DNA from: JARLFX01 sp036404255
GTDB taxonomy: Bacteria; Acidobacteriota; Terriglobia; Terriglobales; Acidobacteriaceae
NCBI GenBank assembly: GCA_036404255.1
Contig: DASWOP010000109.1
Coordinates: 1 to 6,101 of the forward strand
Reading direction: 5' to 3'
DNA length: 6,101 nt
Shown: positions 1-5,812 of the stretch, piece after piece
How positions within the stretch are numbered: the stretch's first letter is position 1
Layout: each line of letters opens with the position of its first letter
The notes under the pieces: model-generated
Told to the model about the DNA's origin: nothing
Database searches by the model: none
What the model saw: only the letters and a program-made list of their open reading frames with translations
Program-made: the position numbers and the translations under genes

Positions 1-30
1 TCTGGTCCGCTCCGGGCAGTAGTATGTCCA

Positions 31-53
31 AAAACGCAAAATCTCTGCGTTTT
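31..53. terminator. A/T-flanked hairpin, possible terminator of an upstream gene
   Basis: A perfect 8-bp inverted repeat, AAAACGCA (31-38) and TGCGTTTT (46-53), encloses a 7-nt loop. The A-run on one side and T-run on the other resemble a bidirectional intrinsic terminator, but the GC core is only three pairs (CGC/GCG) and the T-run is part of the stem, so termination strength is doubtful. No upstream gene is visible in the window: reading frames entering from the left edge close at 22, 65 and 108 without recognisable protein. Confidence 0.35.
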
Positions 54-121
54 CAGAGCCCATAACCCACAACTACCCCGTCCCTCACGCCAAAATACAC
101 CCAATTGAAGCCAGCAGGTAC

Positions 122-421
122 TTGATCAGACCTTCCCTAGATCAAACCTACGCAAGTGCTTGGGTTCGTCTTGGTAATAGACGTGCTGAGCAGAATGACA
201 TCGAAGCAGCAATAGAATGCTGGTCTAAAGCACTTCATTACAATTCAAATATTGGGGAAGCTTGGATTAAAAAAGGGGCGGTTCTTGCAGACAGGGGTGA
301 AACCCACGAGGCCCTGATTTGCTTTGAGAAAGCAGCTTCATGCGGCCATCTGCTTGCCCCCAAAGTGGTAGAGATGTGCAGATTTTACGATTCAAAAGAT
401 ATAGTAGGCGAACTCTTGTGA
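122..421 (+). CDS. Small TPR-repeat protein
   Basis: A 99-residue protein made almost entirely of two tetratricopeptide repeats. Repeat 1 (about residues 11-44) has W14, L17, G18, A30, W34 and A37 at the consensus positions; repeat 2 (about 45-78) has W48, A64, F68 and A71. TPR helices bind other proteins, so an adaptor role is likely; the partner is unknown. No signal peptide or membrane segment is seen. The start is uncertain: the frame is open from 23, has no upstream ATG or GTG, and TTG at 122 is the only conventional start, with weak Shine-Dalgarno support (AGG at 116-118, too close). It could therefore be the 3' remnant of a longer TPR gene. The stop codon (419-421) overlaps the ribosome-binding site of the next gene, which begins 7 nt later, so the two are probably co-translated. 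Base use is A/T-rich compared with the ribonuclease gene downstream. Confidence 0.6.
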   Translation: MIRPSLDQTYASAWVRLGNRRAEQNDIEAAIECWSKALHYNSNIGEAWIKKGAVLADRGETHEALICFEKAASCGHLLAPKVVEMCRFYDSKDIVGELL

Positions 422-423
422 GG
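420..423 (+). promoter_or_regulatory. Ribosome binding site deciding the GTG start at 429
   Basis: GAGG lies 5 nt before GTG 429 and overlaps the stop codon of the TPR gene (419-421). It supports the GTG start, which places the first zinc-ribbon CxxC at residues 4-7, and it suggests translational coupling between the two genes. Confidence 0.5.
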
Positions 424-428
424 CTATC

Positions 429-1109
429 GTGAGACTGTGCTCTAAATGCAATCGTGTTTTGGCTGATGAAGATATCTGCCCTGCGTGTGGAACCGTCAAT
501 CATTACGTGGATGCGCAGCTCATCAATCGAGCCAGCGCAGATGTTCCTAAGAATAGCCATCAAATAGGGTGGGAGGTTGCTGAAGACGGACGTATGATTT
601 GTGGTGTATGCCGGACGATTGCCAATCGATTTTCAATTCCTGTATGGCTTGTGCGTGTAGCCTTTGTTCTCGCTTCATGCTTCTATGCCATTGCAATAAT
701 TCTGTATATCGTCCTTGCAGTAATTTGGAGACGTAAATCAGTTGATGAACTGCCGAGTGGAATAGACACATCAGCATCGTACGAAAATCAGATCAATCAA
801 CTGGAGTCGCGGATTAAGATCGGATGGATCGCCTTTGGCTTAAGTATTTTGTCCATGGCTGTCGCGGTAATAGGCGACAATCACGATCTCCAAATCCTTG
901 TACTCCTAGGTGGCTTGGGATTTTGGATATCCCCAGTGTATGCCATCGTAGCAAGCGTGAAACTCAGGGCTCTCAAGAAGCGTTATCAGCAGCACGAAAG
1001 AGATAGGCTTACGAGACCTTGGCAATGCGAAAAGTGCGGTAGCGACTGCCCGCAGCAGAGTGTCATCTGTATAGCGTGTGGACACGGCAAGTTCATTGTC
1101 GCTGAATAG
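429..1109 (+). CDS. Zinc-ribbon/PspC-domain membrane protein with second C-terminal zinc ribbon
   Basis: A 226-residue membrane protein. Order of parts: N-terminal zinc ribbon with C4, C7, C17, C20; PspC domain at about residues 52-103, with the family pattern of a Gly-Val-Cys near the start (ICGVC at 57-61), the WLVR segment (73-76) and a long membrane helix to about 100, followed by RRK; a short charged segment (about 118-130, QINQLESRIK); two more membrane helices at about 132-149 and 154-176; a basic linker; and a C-terminal zinc ribbon with C200, C203, C214, C217 (C207 is extra). PspC proteins belong to the phage-shock membrane-stress response, where PspC is an inner-membrane partner of PspA/PspB; whether this protein has that role is unknown. 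No pspA or pspB lies nearby. The zinc ribbons presumably sit in the cytoplasm. The gene starts with GTG, 7 nt after the TPR gene, and is followed after 37 nt by a paralogue of its own C-terminal half. Domain calls are firm, function is not. Confidence 0.8.
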   Translation: MRLCSKCNRVLADEDICPACGTVNHYVDAQLINRASADVPKNSHQIGWEVAEDGRMICGVCRTIANRFSIPVWLVRVAFVLASCFYAIAIILYIVLAVIWRRKSVDELPSGIDTSASYENQINQLESRIKIGWIAFGLSILSMAVAVIGDNHDLQILVLLGGLGFWISPVYAIVASVKLRALKKRYQQHERDRLTRPWQCEKCGSDCPQQSVICIACGHGKFIVAE

Positions 1110-1132
1110 CTGCATGCCAAACAGCACCGGCC

Positions 1133-1137
1133 AAGGA
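1133..1137 (+). promoter_or_regulatory. Ribosome binding site deciding the ATG start at 1147
   Basis: AAGGA lies 9 nt before ATG 1147. The same frame is open further upstream (GTG 1078, ATG 1114), but those starts would overlap or crowd the preceding gene and lack a comparable site, so 1147 is preferred. Confidence 0.55.
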
Positions 1138-1146
1138 TTCCAATCA

Positions 1147-1542
1147 ATGTCTCTCTTCAATACGCCAGAACATGACAGTCAAATCGAAAAGCTAGAATCA
1201 GGCGTGGCAAGGGCATACCTGATTATGTGGTGTCTCTTAACGTTGGCAGCTCTAGGGTTTGTAGGCTGTGCTCTGGGTAATAGCAATACGAGTTACCACA
1301 TAGGTATCTGTGCGTTAGTGCTGCTCTTATTGGCGGCAGGTCAAGTGATAGCTATATGGGCAGCAAAAGCTAAAATCGCAATACTTGTTTGGAAGAATAA
1401 TCGCACAGAAGAGAAGCAACGTCGGGATGATGAGCGTGTGCTTGCTACACCTGTGCGATGTGAGAGGTGCGGCACTATATGTCCACCTCAGAGTGTTATA
1501 TGTAGGATGTGTGGGCACAATGTGCTTTCGATAGTCTGGTAG
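1147..1542 (+). CDS. Two-helix membrane protein with C-terminal zinc ribbon
   Basis: A 131-residue protein with a short charged N-terminus (QIEKLES at 12-18), two membrane helices at about 23-43 and 51-73, a strongly charged linker (84-98, many Lys/Arg/Glu/Asp) and a zinc ribbon with C105, C108, C119, C122 plus C112. The layout and several words match residues 118-219 of the preceding protein: QIEKLES against QINQLES, CERCG against CEKCG, PPQSVIC against PQQSVIC, and MCGH against ACGH. It is therefore a paralogue of that C-terminal half, without the PspC part. Both proteins probably sit in the inner membrane with the zinc ribbon in the cytoplasm and could form a complex. ATG 1147 is chosen for its AAGGA site; the longer form from 1078 adds 23 residues with no recognisable feature. 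The biological function is not recognised. Confidence 0.7.
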   Translation: MSLFNTPEHDSQIEKLESGVARAYLIMWCLLTLAALGFVGCALGNSNTSYHIGICALVLLLLAAGQVIAIWAAKAKIAILVWKNNRTEEKQRRDDERVLATPVRCERCGTICPPQSVICRMCGHNVLSIVW

Positions 1543-1588
1543 GCGAAATCGCCGCGGGCGCATCTGCTTACTTCTTAATGACCTGTGA

Positions 1589-1636
1589 TGATCGAGACGG
1601 AGGGCTTCGAACCCCGCCCCCTGCTCTCAAAGTAAG
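1589..1636 (-). other. Degenerate tRNA-like 3' half (anticodon-arm and T-arm remnant)
   Basis: Read on the minus strand, the sequence holds a T-loop-like TTCGAAG (1611-1605) flanked by CGGGG and CCCTC (four of five pairs possible, one of them G-U), then CGTCTCG, A and TCA, like an acceptor strand, discriminator base and decayed CCA. Before it, CTTAC-TTTGAGA-GCAGG resembles an anticodon arm with a mismatched stem. I find no 5' acceptor strand that pairs, and the variable region is only 3 nt, so this is not a working tRNA. It could be a tRNA relic or an integration-site remnant at the edge of the small operon, or chance similarity. Confidence 0.3.
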
Positions 1637-1982
1637 TTCCCGACCGTCAAGCGGATAAAAGCGTCGAAAATTCGAAGATGATATAAATAAAGCAGGACTA
1701 TCGCAGATGCGAGTCCGTAGCGCGACCGACGGCTGTAGATGCCAGAGACGCGACACTCTATGCAGGACCCACTCTTTCACCGGGTGGTGACACGCTCTGC
1801 GGGGCAGCCAATGCCGCCGCCGCGAGCAGTAAGAGATTTGGAAAGAACCAGTTACAAGGCCGGCCAGGCACAGGATTCAATCAAAGTGCGGTCGGACAGG
1901 ATTTGGGAATGAGCGTGCTCGGACGGCTAACGGCCCCGCCTCAGATTGAGGTAGATTCGGCCACAACTCCCGCGCGCCCCCA

Positions 1983-2012
1983 TTCACACAAGGTTTGCAG
2001 AATGCGTAATAC
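1983..2012 (+). promoter_or_regulatory. Candidate sigma70-type promoter for the ribonuclease gene
   Basis: TTCACA (1983-1988) and TAATAC (2007-2012) are separated by 18 nt and resemble -35 and -10 boxes (each one or two changes from TTGACA/TATAAT). Transcription would begin near 2019 and leave a leader of about 208 nt before ATG 2227. This is a match by eye in a region that is otherwise GC-rich. Confidence 0.35.
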
Positions 2013-2179
2013 AGATGTTTCCCGTAAGAACGCTCTTCGAGGCCCCGCACCCGCGGGAGCTGACGAACGGCGCGCGGTGAAGTATCCAACGCGCATACGC
2101 CGCTACCCCTGCCACATCCTCTCCGCCGCAACCAGAGCAGCAAAGGCGTAAGCCTCCAGCTGCCGAACTCTGTGTCTCG

Positions 2180-2214
2180 TCTGCCGCCTGCAACCGAAGA
2201 ATCGGGCGGGCAGA
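2180..2214 (+). promoter_or_regulatory. Leader hairpin reaching the ribosome-binding region
   Basis: TCTGCC (2180-2185) pairs with GGCAGA (2209-2214), and GCC (2186-2188) with GGC (2205-2207), leaving one bulged G and a 16-nt loop. The 3' arm overlaps the start of the purine-rich AGAAAGAGA segment that should act as the ribosome-binding site, so the hairpin could modulate translation. Autoregulation through leader hairpins is established for E. coli rne; that it applies here is inference. Confidence 0.35.
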
Positions 2215-2219
2215 AAGAG
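2212..2219 (+). promoter_or_regulatory. Weak purine-rich ribosome binding site
   Basis: AGAAAGAG ends 7 nt before ATG 2227. It has no GGAGG core. The start is nevertheless well supported because the RNase E/G family N-terminus begins directly after it. Confidence 0.4.
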
Positions 2220-2226
2220 ATAAAGC

Positions 2227-5200
2227 ATGTCAAAAGAGATCTATATATCCTCCACACCGCACGAGACCCGTCTCGCGGTGGTGGAAAACGACCAACTGGC
2301 CGAGATTTACTACGAGCGTGAGAATGAGTACACGCTGGCCGGCTCCATCTACAACGGAAAAGTAACCCGCGTGCTGCCAGGTATGCAGTCGTCCTTCGTG
2401 GACATTGGCCTGGAGCGCGATGCCTTCCTGTATGTCACTGACTTTATGGAAGATGCAGCGGTCGATTCCGCTGAGTTCGATACGTCTGCGGCTGTGATCG
2501 AGGGCAAGCCCGAGCGTAGCGGCGAGCGGAATGGCGAGCGGAGCGGCAATGATCGTGGCGGCAATGACCGCAGCGACCGTGGGCGGAGTGACCGGGGCGG
2601 ACGTGGACGCGGAGACCGCAATCGCGACGAGCGCAGGCCTGCCGCTGAAGGCGTGCCGCAGGGCGAGAGTGCTGCTCCAGCCGGGGACGGTGAGGGTTCG
2701 GCAGAGAATATTGGCGAAGGCGCACCGGGTGCGGATGGTTCGCGCCGCTGGCGTGGACGCCGTGGACGCCGCCGTGGACGCAGTGGGGGGGGGCGCGAGG
2801 GTCAGCCAGAGCAGCAGAATGCGCCGGTAACGCCTGAGGTCGTGATTGAAGGCGGATACGATGACGAGCCGGTCGAGACAGTTCCGGTTGAAGCGGCGCC
2901 GGTGCAGGAAGAGCGGCAGGAACGGCCGCTGCGCGACGAGGGTCGCAGGGATGAGCGCCATGGTGGACGCCGTGATGGGCGCGGTGGACGTGGGCGTGAA
3001 GAGCGTGGGGGGCGCGAGGAGAGGCCCAGCCGGGAAGATCGGCCCAGTCGTGAGGCGGATTATGGGACGGAGCAGTTTGCTGCCAAGCCGGCAGAACCGA
3101 TGCTTTTGCCGGGTGAATCTTTGGCGCGGTATCGCGCGGCGGACGATTCCGTGCAGGCAGGGACTGTTGATTTGCATGCTTCGGCGGATGCGCCGAAGGC
3201 GAAGCCTTCGAACATTGTGGAAGCGCCGCTGACCGGCTGGGACGGCGGAGCGGTGCTGCCGGGTGAGACGATTCGGCCACGTAATGCGGGACCGGGTGCC
3301 AGGGCTTCGCGGGGTGAATCACGAGGTGAATCTCAGGGTGATCGTGGACAAGATCGAGGTGAATCGCGAGGTGGCCGTGGACGGGACCGTGGAGGCCGTG
3401 GACGGCGCGATGGACGCCAGGGCAATCCGCAGCAGCATGAGCACCAGCCCGGTGTGAGCGTTGTTCCGGTGGAGCAGGAAAAGTTTGCCGAAGAGATCTT
3501 TGAGAGCGAAGTTGGCCCGGAGATCGCGGAGGACAAGGCCGAGGCACACGAGATTCCAGAGACGGCTGCGGTGGTTGAGCAAACCCCGGTAATAGCGCAG
3601 ACGCCAGTGGCAGAGCAGACACCGGTGGTTGAGGCGCAGCAGCCGGTGGAGTATGAGCCGGAAGAGGCTTCAGCATCGTACCGCGTCGATCCGGGTGCTC
3701 CGAGTGAGTACCGGCATAGCGTGGAGGATGCGCCGGTAGCCGAGGCAGAGCCGGAAGCGGCAGCAGAGACGGTTGCAGAGGCTGCCGAGATTGCCGAGCC
3801 GAAGTTTGAGATTGCTGAGTCTGAACCGGAGCAGGTGGCTGAGATTCGTGGCGTGCATGAGTACACCACGGTGCAGCCTACGGGCGAGATGCTGGATCAG
3901 GGCACGATTGGTCATCTGACAGAGTCTGATCCGGTTGCAGCGGCGCACTCGGTTCCATACACGGAGCTGGCAGGCGAAGTTCGCCCGGCACAGGAGACGC
4001 TGGAGATTCATGATCCGCTGGCGTTCGCGCCCGGAGCCGGTGAGCTGGAAGAAGAGATTATTGAGGAAGAAGAGTTTGATGGCGGCTCGTTCGCACTGAA
4101 CGCCGAAGATGGCGATCTGGAGGACATGGAAGAGGAGACCGTGGAAGGCGCGGAAGCGCTGGGGTCGATCCTGCGGGATATGTCCATCGACGAGATGACC
4201 AGTGGCGATCCGGAAGAGGACGACGAGGAGACAGAAGAGTCGTCCGAGGGGTTTGCCGAATCAGACGTGGAAGAGGAAAGCTTCGAAGCCGACGGAGACG
4301 AAGAGTTCTCCGGCGATGAGGATGAGGTTGCGGCAGAGACCACCGTGGCCGATGGCGCTGCTCCGCAGCAGGAGCGCAAGGGCCGCAGGGATGGCCGCAG
4401 AGGCGACCGTGACCGTGGCGGCAATCGCAGTGGCGGCGGTGGAGATCGTGGCCGCAGGGATGGCCGCAGAGGACGAAGCGGGCCGGGTGGACGCAGCCAT
4501 GCTCCGCAGGCTCCGTTGCCGGTGATCAGCGATCTGCTGAAGCCGGGACAGGAGATCCTGGTGCAGATCGCGAAGGAGCCCATCGCGAAGAAGGGTGCCC
4601 GCATCACGAGCCACATCGCGCTGCCGGGACGCTTCCTGGTGTTTATGCCGACGGTGAACCACATCGGCGTATCGCGCAAGATTGCATCGGACGAAGAGCG
4701 CCGGCGGCTGAAGCATGTGCTGCTGAACGAGAAGGGCGATGCGACGGGCGGATTCATTGTGCGCACGGCTGCCGATGGCGCGAATGAAGAGGAGCTGCGG
4801 GCTGACCTGCGCTTCCTCATCAACCTGTGGAACGGCATCAAGGAGCGCAGCGAGTCGTCCAAGTCGCCCGCGCTGATCTATCACGATCTGAACCTGGTGG
4901 AGCGGATTCTGCGCGACCAGGTGACGGACAATTTCTCCGCGATATGGGTGGATTCGGAGCCGGAGTATGAGCGCGTGCTGCGCTTCCTGCAGAGGTTCCA
5001 GCCGAGCCTGATCCGCCGGGTGAAGTTGTACTCGAAGGACGTGCCGCTGTTCGAGCAGTTCGGCATTACGGAAGAGATCAACAAGGCGCTGCGTTCGAAG
5101 GTGTGGCTGAAGTCCGGCGGATCGATTGTGATCAACCAGACGGAGGCGCTGGTCGCCATCGACATCAACACGGGCAAGTACGTGGGTAAGACGGCGCGGC

Positions 5201-5718
5201 TTGAAGACACGATTCTGAAGACCAACCTGGATGCGATTCCGGAGATCGTGCGGCAGATCCGGTTGCGCGACCTGGGCGGCATTATCGTGATCGACTTCAT
5301 CGACATGGACGAGCGCAAGAACCGCAACAAGGTGCTGCAGGCGCTGGAAGATGAGTTGAAGAGCGACCGCGCGCCATCGAAGGTGCTGCCGTTCAACGAC
5401 TTTGGCCTGATCGCCATTACCCGCAAGCGGGTGAAGCAGAGCCTGGAGCGTACGCTCTCGACGACATGCTCGATCTGCCAGGGTACCGGCATGGTGAAGA
5501 GTGCGGTGACGGTGTGCAACGACATCTACATCGAGATGCGCAAGATGCATAAGTCGCTGGACCGCGGCGATATTATGCTGCGCGTGCATCCTGAGGTGGT
5601 GAAGCAGCTGAAGTCGAACGGGGCCAAGTGGCTTTCGGAGATGGAAGAGATGGCGGGCAAGACGATCCTGGTGAAGAGCGATCCTGCGCTGCACCCGGAG
5701 CAGTTCGACATCCACTAA
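2227..5718 (+). CDS. rng: Rne/Rng family endoribonuclease with very large S1-domain insert
   Basis: An RNase E/G family endoribonuclease of 1163 residues, which cleaves single-stranded RNA in mRNA decay and rRNA/tRNA processing, in the cytoplasm. The N-terminus and first half of the S1 domain span about residues 1-76, with F57 and F67 at the same numbers as the RNA-binding Phe of E. coli RNase E. An insert of about 687 low-complexity residues (77-763) follows. The S1 domain resumes at about 764 (LLKPGQEILVQ at 770-780, KGAR at 789-792). The 5'-sensor Arg-Thr pair is R846-T847 (RT 169-170 in E. coli). The catalytic metal site is D979, N981 (DINTG) and D1023 (VIDFIDMD), matching D303, N305 and D346. 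The zinc-link CxxC is C1081-C1084. Without the insert the protein is about 476 residues, close to RNase G (489), and it ends just after the conserved EQFD motif, so the C-terminal scaffold of E. coli RNase E is absent. Hence rng rather than rne, though the two are hard to separate here. It appears to be transcribed alone. Confidence 0.95.
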   Translation: MSKEIYISSTPHETRLAVVENDQLAEIYYERENEYTLAGSIYNGKVTRVLPGMQSSFVDIGLERDAFLYVTDFMEDAAVDSAEFDTSAAVIEGKPERSGERNGERSGNDRGGNDRSDRGRSDRGGRGRGDRNRDERRPAAEGVPQGESAAPAGDGEGSAENIGEGAPGADGSRRWRGRRGRRRGRSGGGREGQPEQQNAPVTPEVVIEGGYDDEPVETVPVEAAPVQEERQERPLRDEGRRDERHGGRRDGRGGRGREERGGREERPSREDRPSREADYGTEQFAAKPAEPMLLPGESLARYRAADDSVQAGTVDLHASADAPKAKPSNIVEAPLTGWDGGAVLPGETIRPRNAGPGARASRGESRGESQGDRGQDRGESRGGRGRDRGGRGRRDGRQGNPQQHEHQPGVSVVPVEQEKFAEEIFESEVGPEIAEDKAEAHEIPETAAVVEQTPVIAQTPVAEQTPVVEAQQPVEYEPEEASASYRVDPGAPSEYRHSVEDAPVAEAEPEAAAETVAEAAEIAEPKFEIAESEPEQVAEIRGVHEYTTVQPTGEMLDQGTIGHLTESDPVAAAHSVPYTELAGEVRPAQETLEIHDPLAFAPGAGELEEEIIEEEEFDGGSFALNAEDGDLEDMEEETVEGAEALGSILRDMSIDEMTSGDPEEDDEETEESSEGFAESDVEEESFEADGDEEFSGDEDEVAAETTVADGAAPQQERKGRRDGRRGDRDRGGNRSGGGGDRGRRDGRRGRSGPGGRSHAPQAPLPVISDLLKPGQEILVQIAKEPIAKKGARITSHIALPGRFLVFMPTVNHIGVSRKIASDEERRRLKHVLLNEKGDATGGFIVRTAADGANEEELRADLRFLINLWNGIKERSESSKSPALIYHDLNLVERILRDQVTDNFSAIWVDSEPEYERVLRFLQRFQPSLIRRVKLYSKDVPLFEQFGITEEINKALRSKVWLKSGGSIVINQTEALVAIDINTGKYVGKTARLEDTILKTNLDAIPEIVRQIRLRDLGGIIVIDFIDMDERKNRNKVLQALEDELKSDRAPSKVLPFNDFGLIAITRKRVKQSLERTLSTTCSICQGTGMVKSAVTVCNDIYIEMRKMHKSLDRGDIMLRVHPEVVKQLKSNGAKWLSEMEEMAGKTILVKSDPALHPEQFDIH
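2751..2781 (+). repeat. Tandem CGTGGACGC repeats in an Arg/Gly block
   Basis: CGTGGACGC occurs at 2752-2760, 2761-2769 and 2773-2781, coding for repeated Arg-Gly-Arg. Related GTGGACG words recur in the other Arg/Gly blocks (near 2604, 2963, 2983 and 3378), which suggests these blocks grew by short duplications. Confidence 0.6.
2785..2793 (+). repeat. Run of nine G inside the ribonuclease gene
   Basis: Nine consecutive G code for G187-G189 in the first part of the insert. Gain or loss of one base would shift the frame and remove the catalytic part. It lies in tolerant, low-complexity sequence. As assembled the frame is intact. Confidence 0.8.
3580..3633 (+). repeat. Three copies of a QTPV hexapeptide repeat
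   Basis: Residues 452-469 read QTPVIA, QTPVAE, QTPVVE, followed by a decayed fourth unit (AQQPVE). The 18-nt units differ at silent and replaced positions, so the expansion is not recent. This Pro/Val/Glu-rich stretch is probably an extended linker between the fourth Arg/Gly block and the acidic region. Confidence 0.6.
4381..4472 (+). repeat. Exact 23-nt direct repeat in the last Arg/Gly block
   Basis: The 23 bases at 4381-4403 recur exactly at 4450-4472, with starts 69 nt (23 codons) apart and in frame. Each copy codes for GRRDGRRG (719-726 and 742-749). Inside each copy GGCCGCAG also occurs twice, so the unit is itself a small tandem repeat. Recombination between copies would delete or add 23 residues without frameshift. 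Confidence 0.85.
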
Positions 5719-5719
5719 T

Positions 5720-5777
5720 CCTGCGCCCTTCGCTGCGCTCGAGGGCAGGCTCCCGGCGGGAGGCGAGCTTGGCTCGC
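5720..5777 (+). terminator. Cluster of GC-rich hairpins after the ribonuclease stop codon
   Basis: Three hairpins follow the stop codon almost without gaps. CCT-GC-GCCCT (5720-5729) pairs with AGGGCAGG (5742-5749) with a 2-nt bulge; CTCCC (5750-5754) pairs with GGGAG (5758-5762) over a 3-nt loop; GCGAGC (5763-5768) pairs with GCTCGC (5772-5777) over TTG. None is followed by a T-run, so intrinsic termination is not shown; they may block 3' exonucleases or be part of a repeat. The first has the loop core of the inverted-repeat family described at 5813 and 5935. Confidence 0.4.
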
Positions 5778-5812
5778 AGAGGCGGCTCCCGCTGGTCGCA
5801 GAGACTGAAGCA

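Larger units (their letters stand above)
1543..2226. other. Long intergenic region with no convincing gene
   Basis: This 684-base stretch separates the small A/T-rich operon from the ribonuclease gene. Several reading frames are open for 60-126 codons, but their products are low in complexity or rich in Arg/Pro/Cys, without domains or good ribosome-binding sites. A 57-codon frame (1739-1912) has an ATG but no supporting site. What can be supported is a tRNA-like remnant (1589-1636), a candidate promoter (1983-2012) and a leader hairpin (2180-2214). The rest looks like decayed or regulatory DNA, turning more GC-rich towards the right. Confidence 0.6.
2455..4515 (+). other. Low-complexity insert within the S1 domain of the ribonuclease
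   Basis: This segment codes for residues 77-763 and has no recognisable folded domain. Its blocks are: Arg/Gly-rich at about 97-137, 172-190, 235-276 and 358-398; Pro/Val/Glu/Ala-rich at about 410-540; mixed at 541-605; strongly acidic at 606-700 (46 of 95 residues are Asp/Glu, with a single Arg); and a last Arg/Gly-rich block at 716-757. Arg-Gly blocks usually bind RNA, and alternating basic and acidic blocks favour condensates; both are family-level knowledge applied by inference. The limits are set by where RNase G similarity stops and resumes. Confidence 0.85.

Noticed and set aside
1589..1670. A complete functional tRNA on the minus strand
   Set aside because: A T-loop and anticodon-like loop can be drawn, and a D-arm can be forced, but the acceptor strands do not pair, the anticodon stem is mismatched and CCA is decayed. 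Kept only as a relic.
1739..1912. A 57-codon plus-strand frame with ATG start
   Set aside because: Its codon choice looks partly gene-like, but there is no Shine-Dalgarno sequence and no recognisable feature. Left as noncoding.
1903..2151. An 82-codon plus-strand frame before the ribonuclease gene
   Set aside because: It overlaps the candidate promoter, has no supporting ribosome-binding site, and its Arg/Ala/Pro-rich product resembles noncoding GC-rich DNA.
1877..2257. A 126-codon minus-strand frame in the intergenic region
   Set aside because: No domain and no ribosome-binding site, it overlaps the ribonuclease start, and it has irregular Arg/Cys/Trp-rich composition.
2444..3676. A 410-codon minus-strand frame, and a 315-codon one at 2230-3177
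   Set aside because: Both are antisense to the Arg/Gly and Pro/Glu-rich insert. Their Pro/Ala/His-rich composition mirrors the repeats on the other strand.
4261..5715. A 484-codon open frame on the minus strand, opposite the catalytic part of the ribonuclease
   Set aside because: It lies opposite a conserved gene with high GC third positions, which opens the antisense frame. Its product is rich in His, Arg and Leu and has no recognisable domain.
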